The notes beneath the pieces are model-generated. The model was not told the origin of the DNA, made no database searches, and saw only the letters and a list, made by a program, of their open reading frames with translations. DNA of 64,000 nt from Staphylococcus nepalensis (GTDB lineage: Bacteria; Bacillota; Bacilli; Staphylococcales; Staphylococcaceae): assembly GCF_014635045.1 (NCBI RefSeq), contig NZ_BMCF01000005.1:59273-123272 (forward strand), in the 5' to 3' direction. Positions 55,849-63,756 of this stretch are shown here, piece after piece. The position numbers were made by a program, and so were the translations under genes. Each line of letters begins with the position of its first letter. The first letter of the stretch is position 1.

Positions 55849-56493
55849 TTGGAAAGACAAATCTATCCATATCAATTTAATGATATAAAAGTGCATATCG
55901 CGCATTTGTTTAGTGCCTATAAATCTGTTAATGACTTAAATACGATAGCATCCATAAAACAAATGACTAAAGAACAGATTTATAATACTTTTTATGAAAC
56001 AGACGAGACAATTATTTATGCAGTTGAAAAATTAATGTATATGCAAATTTCAAAGGAGCAAGTAGAAAAAGTTTTAGAAACCTTACAAACTTATGTTATA
56101 CCGTTTGAGCAACCATCAAATAAGCAAATAGAAAAAGTATTCCGCAAAATAAAAAAACTAAAAGCACCATTCATAAGTAACGAAGTACTTTTAGAAAGTA
56201 CCTATATAGGTTGGAATGACCTAGCTTCTAACAGAAAATTCATAATCTACTATGATGCACAAGGTAGGTTTAACGGTTTTTATGGTGATATATCTCATCA
56301 AACTGTAAAGGGGTTTTGTGCTATTTGTAATAAAGAATCTAACGTGGCACTATTCATGCGTAAAATACGCACTTCAAGTGATGGACAATACACTAAAAAA
56401 GGGGACTATATTTGTTACGACAGTACAAAGTGTAACCAGCAGTTGTCGGATATAACGCAATTTTATCGTTTTATAAATAAAATACATGCTTAA
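55849..56493 (+). CDS. FusB/FusC-family fusidic acid resistance EF-G-binding protein
   Basis: 214-residue ribosome-protection protein that binds EF-G and frees it from fusidic acid-stalled ribosomes. The helical N-domain starts MERQIYPYQFN. The C-domain holds WNDLASNRKFIIYYD and the treble-clef zinc finger with C157, C160 (FCAICNKES), C189 and C195. The positions match FusB, which is 213 residues. The frame opens at 55780, but AAAGGA precedes the TTG at 55849. Chromosomal homologues are FusD (S. saprophyticus) and FusF (S. cohnii); I cannot tell which this is. Expression is probably drug-inducible. Confidence 0.92.
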   Translation: MERQIYPYQFNDIKVHIAHLFSAYKSVNDLNTIASIKQMTKEQIYNTFYETDETIIYAVEKLMYMQISKEQVEKVLETLQTYVIPFEQPSNKQIEKVFRKIKKLKAPFISNEVLLESTYIGWNDLASNRKFIIYYDAQGRFNGFYGDISHQTVKGFCAICNKESNVALFMRKIRTSSDGQYTKKGDYICYDSTKCNQQLSDITQFYRFINKIHA

Positions 56494-56681
56494 ACTATAA
56501 TATTCAAACTAAGCTTACAAGCATCCGACCTAACATTTAATATTTAATCGTTTAAAGCAATGCGTTTTTAAAAATTCTATTTAACCTAAGTGGGAATAAA
56601 CAGATGGAATCAAACTATCTATGTATGATTTCTAGTTCGTTCCCACTTTTTGTTTCAAAATCTAAGATTCATATTTGTGTT

Positions 56682-57572
56682 TTAATTTTTTAAGTAATTA
56701 ATAAAAGTACGAATAGTCTGTTCATCAGCGCGATCGACATTTGTCAGCGCTGTAAAATATATATAATAATCAAAAGGAGAGCCAATGGGCAACATCTCAA
56801 TTAAACCATTGAGGATAAAGGGATCATCCTCTAACATTAAGCTAGATACAATACTAACACCTAATCCTTCGGAAACAGTTTTAATAAGTACACTAGGATT
56901 ATTTGTTCTAAAAACAATTTTTAAAGGCCCGTTTTCATTTTCATAAGTTTTAAAATTATCGTGGTAAAAATTCCGATCATATAGTACAAAAGGAAATTGT
57001 TTTATTGCTTCCATATCCACCGTATGTTTTAAAGCAAGTTTAGACTTTTTAGGCACGATTAACTTAAAATCTGTAGATAAGTTCAATGAATGTGACACGA
57101 TATTCTGAGCAAATGTTTCATTTTCCGTTCTACCTATTAATCCAATATCTATTTCATTATTTTCAATCATTTTAATAATGTCTTGTCTATCACTTTCAAA
57201 TACTTCTACCTCAATATGGGCGTAATCCTTCTTAAAATTTGATAAAGCTTTAGGTACTATTTTATTAAATAAAGTTGGTATAGTAGCTATTTTTATTGAA
57301 CCTTTAATGTTACTATGTAACGCGTCTACTTCAGACAATAAATTTGTTTGTGCTTCTAAAATTTCTATAATCAAAGGTATTAACCGCTTACCTACTGTAG
57401 TCGGCAAAGTCCCCTTACGAGAACGATTAAAAATTTTATAACCTAATTCTGACTCTAGGTTTGCTATGGACTGGCTCATTGCAGATTGGCTAATATGCAT
57501 AGCTTCAGATGCATGAATGATAGATTCTAATTCGTAAATCTTCTGGACATATGATAACTGCTCAAAATTCAT
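56682..57572 (-). CDS. LysR family transcriptional regulator
   Basis: 296-residue LTTR. The N-terminal winged HTH includes ASEAMHISQSAMSQSIANLE (near 22-41). The C-terminal periplasmic-binding-like effector domain runs from about 90, with EIDIGLIGRTEN and EGLGVSIVSSLML. AAAAGGGTG precedes the ATG. It is divergent from an MFS exporter with 124 bases between, the classic LysR activator-target layout. Effector unknown. Confidence 0.9.
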   Translation of the reverse strand: MNFEQLSYVQKIYELESIIHASEAMHISQSAMSQSIANLESELGYKIFNRSRKGTLPTTVGKRLIPLIIEILEAQTNLLSEVDALHSNIKGSIKIATIPTLFNKIVPKALSNFKKDYAHIEVEVFESDRQDIIKMIENNEIDIGLIGRTENETFAQNIVSHSLNLSTDFKLIVPKKSKLALKHTVDMEAIKQFPFVLYDRNFYHDNFKTYENENGPLKIVFRTNNPSVLIKTVSEGLGVSIVSSLMLEDDPFILNGLIEMLPIGSPFDYYIYFTALTNVDRADEQTIRTFINYLKN

Positions 57573-57620
57573 TAAATCACCCTTTTGTATTAGTAAAACT
57601 TATATAAACTTCAAAAATTC

Positions 57621-57656
57621 TAATTATACATTAGCATCTGTTATTCATTATAATTA
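57621..57656. promoter_or_regulatory. Dyad in the LysR/MFS divergent promoter
   Basis: TAATTATA (57621-57628) and TATAATTA (57649-57656) form a perfect 8-bp inverted repeat 20 bases apart. The right arm contains TATAAT for the MFS gene. It is a candidate LysR binding region. Confidence 0.45.
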
Positions 57657-57696
57657 ATGGTGGTCGAAAAATTCATATTAAAGGACGGTATTAAAT

Positions 57697-58878
57697 ATGT
57701 ACGATAAACTCTGGTCAAAAGATTTTATCTTCATTACTATCACAAACTTTTTGATGTATTTAATACATTATACATTAATTGTCACTGTTACTATATTTAC
57801 TATTGATAAATATCATGCTTCCGAAAGCATGGGCGGTCTAGCTGCCGGTATTTTTATTATAGGTATGTTGTTCGGACGTTTAGCTTCTGGTCGGGTGATT
57901 GATAGTCTGCAACCGAAAAAAGTATTACTATTTGGTGTTACTTTTTCAATTATTACTGTTGGGTTATACTTTGCAATTAATAGTTTACTTATCTTAATGA
58001 TAGTTAGACTATTGCATGGCATTGCTTTCGGGTTATCTTCCACTGCTACAGGAACAATTTCATCAAGTATTATACCAGACAAACGTAAAGGCGAGGGTAT
58101 TGGTTACTATGCACTAAGTGTAACAACTGCGTCTGCAATCGGTCCGTTCACTGGTATCCTTTTAAATCAACGGTTTGGTTTTGAGTCTATCTTTGTCGTA
58201 AGCTTAATTGTGATTATAATTGCTTTTGTCTTTTCATTATTGATTAAAGGGTTACCTAAACCAGAACCTTTAGAAGATGATGACGATTCAAGTACTAAAG
58301 GTATCAATGCTTATATCCAAAAAGAAGCATTACCTATTTCCTTTGTCGTTATATTCGTTGGTATTGCTTATTCCAGTGTCCTATCATTCTTAACTGTTTA
58401 TACGGAACAAATAAACCTTGCCACAGCATCTAGTTTCTTCTTTATCATCTATGCAGTTAGTACCTTTGTCACACGCCCATTTACCGGTAAAATCTATGAT
58501 AATTATGGTGAAAATAAAGTAATGTATCCTGTATTAATTAGCTTTATGCTAGGGCTTATATTATTAAGCGCAACACATACAAGTTTACTGTTACTCATCT
58601 CAGCTATATTTATTGGTATCGGTTACGGTACAATCATACCTAGCGCTCAAGCAATCGCTATACAGCAGTCACCTGTTGAGAAAATTGGACTTGCCACTTC
58701 TACTTTCTATATGTTTGCTGATTTCGGTGCAGGTATAGGGCCCTTTATTTTAGGTATTATGATTCCAATCATGGGTTATCGTAACTTATATGTAACAATG
58801 GCTATACTCATTATTATTTCCATTGTGTTTTACTTTATATTACATGGTAAAAAAGCTGCTAAAAATCCTAATTATTAA
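57697..58878 (+). CDS. MFS transporter (drug-efflux type)
   Basis: 393-residue 12-helix major facilitator. The A-like motif is GRLASGRVIDSLQPKKV (near 68-84) and the C-like motif is SAIGPFTGILLNQRFG (near 146-161). It is similar to the YwoG/YfcJ-like exporters of Firmicutes. The likely function is efflux of a toxic compound sensed by the divergent LysR regulator; the substrate is not visible. AAAGGA lies ten bases before the ATG. A strong terminator follows. Confidence 0.87.
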   Translation: MYDKLWSKDFIFITITNFLMYLIHYTLIVTVTIFTIDKYHASESMGGLAAGIFIIGMLFGRLASGRVIDSLQPKKVLLFGVTFSIITVGLYFAINSLLILMIVRLLHGIAFGLSSTATGTISSSIIPDKRKGEGIGYYALSVTTASAIGPFTGILLNQRFGFESIFVVSLIVIIIAFVFSLLIKGLPKPEPLEDDDDSSTKGINAYIQKEALPISFVVIFVGIAYSSVLSFLTVYTEQINLATASSFFFIIYAVSTFVTRPFTGKIYDNYGENKVMYPVLISFMLGLILLSATHTSLLLLISAIFIGIGYGTIIPSAQAIAIQQSPVEKIGLATSTFYMFADFGAGIGPFILGIMIPIMGYRNLYVTMAILIIISIVFYFILHGKKAAKNPNY

Positions 58879-58920
58879 TGCTAAACAAATTTAGCATATA
58901 CTATAAACTCACAAAGTAGG

Positions 58921-58975
58921 GACGAGAATACGAAAACGAACCAATTTTTTATTGTTTCGCATTCTCGTCTTATTT
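58921..58975 (+). terminator. Terminator of the MFS exporter
   Basis: A 15-position stem with one mismatch (58921-58935 with 58955-58969), followed by TTATTTTTATT. Confidence 0.85.
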
Positions 58976-59005
58976 TTATTTTGATATATCCGTATTTAAT
59001 TCTAT

Positions 59006-59482
59006 TCAAATCACGGCTAGACTAGCTTCAATTTCAGTTTTTTTCGCATCAAAATCATAATTGTATTGGTCTAATGCTTCCCCTGTTTCAGTAATATTTT
59101 TAATACTTTCCAACTGAAATTGCCAACCTGCAAAATCTAATGCCGTATGAGGAAATTCAAAGGGTAGATATTCATAAAAAATGAGCGCCACATATGAGGG
59201 GTGTTCGTATAATTCAAATCTCACTTTACCAATATCCCATGTAAACCCAATCACTTTATTTTCTTCAAAATGTGTAATGCGCATTTCTATATTTTCACTC
59301 TCAGCTATATGAAAATACATTTTTCCTCCGACGGCCCTTTCTTGAAATGATAATTGTGGAAACCATTGCTGTATACCCTCTGTAGTACTTAAATATTTGA
59401 AAATATGATGGGCTCCGTTACTAATGTTTACAGTTATCGTTTGATAAACACCTTGTTGATCTTTTGCGTATTGGATAGTCAT
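59006..59482 (-). CDS. SRPBCC (START/AHSA1-like) domain protein
   Basis: 158-residue helix-grip protein of the SRPBCC superfamily with a hydrophobic ligand cavity. Visible marks are HHIFKYLSTTEGIQQWFPQ (near 26-44), GGKMYFHI and NKVIGFTWDIG. AHSA1-like members bind Hsp90 in eukaryotes, while bacterial ones bind unknown ligands. AAGGAGG precedes the ATG. Single gene. Function unknown. Confidence 0.85.
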   Translation of the reverse strand: MTIQYAKDQQGVYQTITVNISNGAHHIFKYLSTTEGIQQWFPQLSFQERAVGGKMYFHIAESENIEMRITHFEENKVIGFTWDIGKVRFELYEHPSYVALIFYEYLPFEFPHTALDFAGWQFQLESIKNITETGEALDQYNYDFDAKKTEIEASLAVI

Positions 59483-59958
59483 AATATTACCTCCTTAACA
59501 TCATATAGGGAATATAACATATAAGTATGATGACTCATTTCATATTCCCTGTCATTTTATTACAGTAACTTATACATTGCCTTTGGATTGTAATTGAGCC
59601 GATTTACTTTGTTAGCTCTATTTAAAATAATAGATTATTGTATGGATTGCATTTGATTAACCTTATTACATTAAATTAAAAATTGATAGAATTAATCGTA
59701 TCTATATCGAATCTTTCATATTTGAGTAACATGGGATTATCTTTCTATTGTATCTATAACGTTTCAATATCTATTAACCTTTTAGTATAATTAACCAATT
59801 TCCATGAAATTTTATTTATTAATAGTTTATAATAAACCTTCGCTTTTCATATACTTTACAATGATTTACAAGCTATAAATTATTACTATTTTTAAAATGT
59901 TCTATATACATTCTTTTACTGAATTTTCTAACTTTTACAAAAATTCAGTTGCTAAGTA
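59483..59958. other. Gap upstream of glutamate dehydrogenase
   Basis: About 475 AT-rich bases with no open frame carrying a ribosome-binding site. No repeat or terminator stands out. Confidence 0.35.
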
Positions 59959-59987
59959 TTGATTTTATATCTTATTATAGATAACAT
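59959..59987 (+). promoter_or_regulatory. Promoter of the glutamate dehydrogenase gene
   Basis: TTGATT (59959-59964), 17-base spacer, TAACAT (59982-59987), 51 bases before the ATG. Confidence 0.55.
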
Positions 59988-60037
59988 TTATATATAAGTA
60001 ACTTAAAATTTGAAGTAATAGATAGAGGAGATTAACC

Positions 60038-61282
60038 ATGACAGAAAATAATGACTTAGTAACTTCAACTCAAGAAATTATGAAAGAAGCTTTACATAAA
60101 TTAGGTTTTGACGATGGTATGTACGAACTTGTTAAAGAGCCTCTAAGATTTTTAGAGATCCGTATCCCCGTTCGGATGGATGATGGTACCGTTAAAACAT
60201 TTAAAGGGTACCGAGCACAACATAATCAAGCTGTCGGTCCTACTAAAGGCGGCGTTCGTTTTCATCCTGATGTTAATGTAGAAGAAGTTAAAGCTTTATC
60301 GATGTGGATGACGATGAAATGCGGTATTACAAATTTACCATTTGGTGGTGGTAAAGGCGGCGTCATCTGTGACCCAAGAGAAATGAGTAATTTAGAACTT
60401 GAACGTTTATCACGAGGCTATGTCAAAGCAATCTCTCAATTTGTTGGACCAGCTAGTGATATCCCAGCTCCAGACGTGTATACTAACCCCCAAGTTATGT
60501 CTTGGATGATGGATGAATATAGTAAGATTAACCGTTCAAATGCGTTCGCATTTATTACTGGTAAACCACTATCTTTAGGTGGATCTCAAGGGCGTAATCG
60601 TGCTACAGCACTTGGCGCGGTTATCACAATTGAAGAAGCTGCCAAACGTAGAAATATGAGTATTGCAGGTTCTCGCGTTGCAATTCAAGGTTTTGGGAAT
60701 GCTGGTAGTTTTATAGCTAAAATTTTACACGATAAAGGTGCCAAAATTGTTGCAATTTCCGAAAGTCGTGGTGCTTTATATGACCCCAATGGCCTAGACA
60801 TAGAAAGTCTAATTGAGTTGAAAGCGCAACATGGTCGCGTAACACCATTATTTGATGAAGTCATTCCAAACGAAAAATTATTTGAAATCGATTGTGATAT
60901 TTTGATCCCTGCTGCATTATCCAATCAAATTAATAAAGAAAATGCACATTTAATTAAAGCAAATATCGTTGCTGAAGCTGCAAACGGTCCAACAACTCCA
61001 GAAGCAACTAAAATATTAACGGATCGAGACGTCTTGATTATACCAGATGTCCTTGCAAGTGCGGGTGGCGTCACAGTTTCTTACTTCGAGTGGGTTCAGA
61101 ATAATCAAGGCTATTATTGGTCAGAAGAAGATATCATTGTTAAACTTCAAGAAAAAATGGTGGAAGCCTTTAATAAAATTTATGACTTAGCAGAAAATAG
61201 GAAAATGGATATGCGCTTAGCTGCTTATGTAGTCGGTCTTAAACGTACTGCTGAAGCGACACGTTTCCGTGGTTGGGCATAA
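60038..61282 (+). CDS. gudB: NAD-type glutamate dehydrogenase
   Basis: 414-residue hexameric dehydrogenase that deaminates glutamate to 2-oxoglutarate and ammonia. Substrate-binding lysines are K70 (PTKGGVRFH) and K94, with the catalytic K106 in PFGGGKGGVI. The NAD loop is QGFGNAGSF (217-225). The size and sequence fit the RocG/GudB catabolic type. AGAGGAG precedes the ATG. A terminator separates it from the ureohydrolase downstream, but both may serve the same nitrogen route. Confidence 0.95.
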   Translation: MTENNDLVTSTQEIMKEALHKLGFDDGMYELVKEPLRFLEIRIPVRMDDGTVKTFKGYRAQHNQAVGPTKGGVRFHPDVNVEEVKALSMWMTMKCGITNLPFGGGKGGVICDPREMSNLELERLSRGYVKAISQFVGPASDIPAPDVYTNPQVMSWMMDEYSKINRSNAFAFITGKPLSLGGSQGRNRATALGAVITIEEAAKRRNMSIAGSRVAIQGFGNAGSFIAKILHDKGAKIVAISESRGALYDPNGLDIESLIELKAQHGRVTPLFDEVIPNEKLFEIDCDILIPAALSNQINKENAHLIKANIVAEAANGPTTPEATKILTDRDVLIIPDVLASAGGVTVSYFEWVQNNQGYYWSEEDIIVKLQEKMVEAFNKIYDLAENRKMDMRLAAYVVGLKRTAEATRFRGWA

Positions 61283-61308
61283 TATTAAGCTTTTTATTAT
61301 ATTATTTT

Positions 61309-61347
61309 AAAACAAGCTGGTTCGGTGTTCGAATCAGCTTGTTTTTA
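61309..61347 (+). terminator. Glutamate dehydrogenase terminator
   Basis: AAAACAAGCTG (61309-61319) pairs perfectly with CAGCTTGTTTT (61335-61345), ending in T residues. Confidence 0.9.
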
Positions 61348-61436
61348 TATAAGCGCTTCATTTTCAAATTCACACTTCAAATAAAAAAATTATCTTAGTA
61401 TTGAAATATTAACATTTTCAAAAGTATTGAAAATTG

Positions 61437-61481
61437 AATTTTCTGAATTTATTTGAAATAAAAAACTATCCAATATATACT
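61437..61481 (+). promoter_or_regulatory. Promoter with CodY-like box for the ureohydrolase-transporter operon
   Basis: AATTTTCTGAATTTA (61437-61451) matches the CodY consensus at 12 of 15 positions and directly abuts -35 TTGAAA (61453-61458). A 17-base spacer and -10 TATACT (61476-61481) follow. A weak cre-like TATAAGCGCTTCAT lies at 61348-61361. Confidence 0.65.
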
Positions 61482-61509
61482 ATTTACAACAAAGGGGTGT
61501 AAATACATT

Positions 61510-62454
61510 ATGAAAAATAATATTTATGGTAATATACCATGTTTTTTAAATAGCAAAAATCTGACTTTAACAGATGATTTAAATACAGATGTCATTGTTT
61601 ATGGTGCACCTTTTGAAGGTGAAAGTACCTGGGGTGACTATACTGGCGTCGAATTAGGCCCTAAACAAATTAGAGCGTGTTCGGCACGTTATAGTCAATA
61701 TTTACCCGAATTAAACCATATAGATATAAGTGAACATTTAACTATCGGTGACGCCGGAGACGTGCCATTTGTCGCCCACAATAATAAAGAAAGTTACGAA
61801 AACATTGCTGGTTTCACGAAAAGGTTATGGGAGAGCGAGAAATTTTTAGTCGGATTTGGTGGTGAACATGGCGTCACCTATCCTATTCTTAAATCTTTGG
61901 CAAAAACAGGCAAAAAAATAGGTATTATACATTTAGATGCACATTATGATAATATGCCTGATTATGAAGGTGAAAACTACGCACGAAACACGCCATTTAT
62001 GAGATTGTATGAAACGGATGGTGTGCGTAATGAAAGTATTATTCACACTGGTATACATGGTCCTAGGAATAAACCAGAAACAGGACGCTACGCTCAAGAA
62101 GCTGGCGCAGTCACGCTTACAATTAATGATATACGTGCAGCCAAAGACTTAAAAGCATATGCCAAAGCTATTTATGACCAAGCAAGTAAAGACGTAGATG
62201 TTGTTTACTTAACTATTTGTAGTGATGTATTAGACTTTGCATTTAATCCAGGTGGCCCTGTAGATGGCAATGGTCTAACTTCTTATGAATTATTAACGAT
62301 GATTTATGAATTTGGCGCATTAGGTTTATGTGGCATGGATTATGTGGAAGTTTATCCGATGCAAGATGCAAATCAAAATTCTGCGCATTTTGTCTCAACA
62401 GCCGTGTTATATGTACTAGCTGGTCATGTAGCATATTTAAACAAAACGAAATAG
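61510..62454 (+). CDS. Ureohydrolase (arginase/agmatinase/formiminoglutamase) family protein
   Basis: 314-residue binuclear-metal hydrolase. Metal ligands in order are H120 in GGEHGVTYP, D143/H145/D147 in LDAHYDN, and the fourth motif TICSDVLDFAFNPGG. There the usual first Asp of DxD is C237 and the second is D239, as in formiminoglutamase (HutG), whose motif is also C-x-D. It could release urea or formamide from a guanidino or formimino compound. AAAGGGGTG lies ten bases before the ATG. First of a two-gene operon with an NRAMP-fold transporter. The substrate is unknown; agmatine, guanidinobutyrate, formiminoglutamate and guanidine are all open. Confidence 0.85.
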   Translation: MKNNIYGNIPCFLNSKNLTLTDDLNTDVIVYGAPFEGESTWGDYTGVELGPKQIRACSARYSQYLPELNHIDISEHLTIGDAGDVPFVAHNNKESYENIAGFTKRLWESEKFLVGFGGEHGVTYPILKSLAKTGKKIGIIHLDAHYDNMPDYEGENYARNTPFMRLYETDGVRNESIIHTGIHGPRNKPETGRYAQEAGAVTLTINDIRAAKDLKAYAKAIYDQASKDVDVVYLTICSDVLDFAFNPGGPVDGNGLTSYELLTMIYEFGALGLCGMDYVEVYPMQDANQNSAHFVSTAVLYVLAGHVAYLNKTK

Positions 62455-62470
62455 CTGAGGGGTGATGATA

Positions 62471-63691
62471 TTGGTCAACAGTATAAAAAAAGTTATTAAA
62501 TCACTTGGTCCAGGAATGATTATCACCGCTTCGTTTATTGGCCCTGGCACGGTTACCACTATGACACAAGGTGGCGCAGGATTTGGATATAGCTTATTAT
62601 GGGCTGTCGCTTTTTCAATTATAGCAACTATCGTCTTACAAGAAATGATCATCCGTTTGTCACTAGTGACAAGAGAAGGATTAGGAGAAGCCATCCAAGA
62701 ATTATTTGCTCATAAAGTTGGAAAGCTGATTATTGTTTGGTTTACATTAATCGCAGTAACCATTGGTTGTGCTGCTTACATAAGCGGCGATTTAATTGGC
62801 ACATCACTTGGTGCTGCCTATCTATTAAATTTACCAGAGCATGTCGTAGCACCTGTCATAGGTATTATTATCTTACTTATTGGCTTATTTGGTAATTATA
62901 AATTTCTAGAAAAAGTCATGATTTTTCTGATGGTTATTATGGGGATCATCTTTATAACAACCATGATTGTTATTAAACCTGATGTCATAGGTATCTTAAA
63001 AGGTATTTTTGTACCAACTATTCCTGATGGTTCTATTATTACTGTCATCGCATTAATTGGAACCACTGTAGTACCTTATAATTTCTTTATTCATTCAACG
63101 GCAGTACATGAACGTTTTAATGGTATCAGAGAACTTAAGTTTGCACGTTGGGATACAATCATTTCAATTACAGTAGGCGGTATTATTTCAGCTGCTATCT
63201 TGATTGCTGCTGCCACTTTAATACAAGGCGATGACGTCAAAAGTGTTATTCAACTTTCTGGCCCACTCAAACCTGTGTTAGGAGACGCAGCACCATTTGC
63301 AATTAGCATTGGACTGTTCGCAGCAGGACTTTCATCAGCAATTGCCTCGCCTACTGGTGCAGCTGCTACAATTAGTAGTTTATTAGGTTGGAAAGGTGGA
63401 ATGGAAAGCAAAAAATATAAAGCTGTTTTCACGGTGATTATACTCGTTGGTATAACTACCTCTGCACTTGGATTTGAGCCATTGGAAGTATTATTAATAG
63501 CACAAGCACTAAATGGTATTATATTACCTATTGTAGCTATACTTATCTTTATTATTATCAACAAGCAAAATCTCATGGGACGATTTGCGAATACGATTTG
63601 GCTCAATATCATCGGACTCATTGTAGTATTAATCGTCACTTTTCTAGGATTTTATAGTTTAATTGATGCAATCACGAGTTTTATTTCTTAA
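62471..63691 (+). CDS. NRAMP-fold transporter with non-canonical substrate site
   Basis: 406-residue membrane protein with about 11 helices and the NRAMP (SLC11/LeuT) fold. The metal-binding helix 1 motif DPGN is GPGT (24-27), and helix 6 MPHN is VPYN (201-204), so two of the metal ligands (Asp and Met) are gone. It resembles the divergent YcsG-like group rather than MntH. The frame opens at GTG 62462, but GAGGGG is placed for the TTG at 62471. It is 16 bases after the ureohydrolase and co-transcribed with it, so the cargo may be that enzyme's organic substrate rather than Mn. Confidence 0.85.
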   Translation: MVNSIKKVIKSLGPGMIITASFIGPGTVTTMTQGGAGFGYSLLWAVAFSIIATIVLQEMIIRLSLVTREGLGEAIQELFAHKVGKLIIVWFTLIAVTIGCAAYISGDLIGTSLGAAYLLNLPEHVVAPVIGIIILLIGLFGNYKFLEKVMIFLMVIMGIIFITTMIVIKPDVIGILKGIFVPTIPDGSIITVIALIGTTVVPYNFFIHSTAVHERFNGIRELKFARWDTIISITVGGIISAAILIAAATLIQGDDVKSVIQLSGPLKPVLGDAAPFAISIGLFAAGLSSAIASPTGAAATISSLLGWKGGMESKKYKAVFTVIILVGITTSALGFEPLEVLLIAQALNGIILPIVAILIFIIINKQNLMGRFANTIWLNIIGLIVVLIVTFLGFYSLIDAITSFIS

Positions 63692-63699
63692 AAATAAAG

Positions 63700-63742
63700 G
63701 GACGTATAGTGTTCAGTTAAAATAACTGAACACTATACGTCC
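63700..63742. terminator. Convergent terminator
   Basis: A perfect 20-bp stem with a three-base loop (63700-63719, 63723-63742) between convergent genes. T residues follow on the minus strand (CTTTATTTTT). Confidence 0.85.
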
Positions 63743-63756
63743 TCTATTGATATCCA

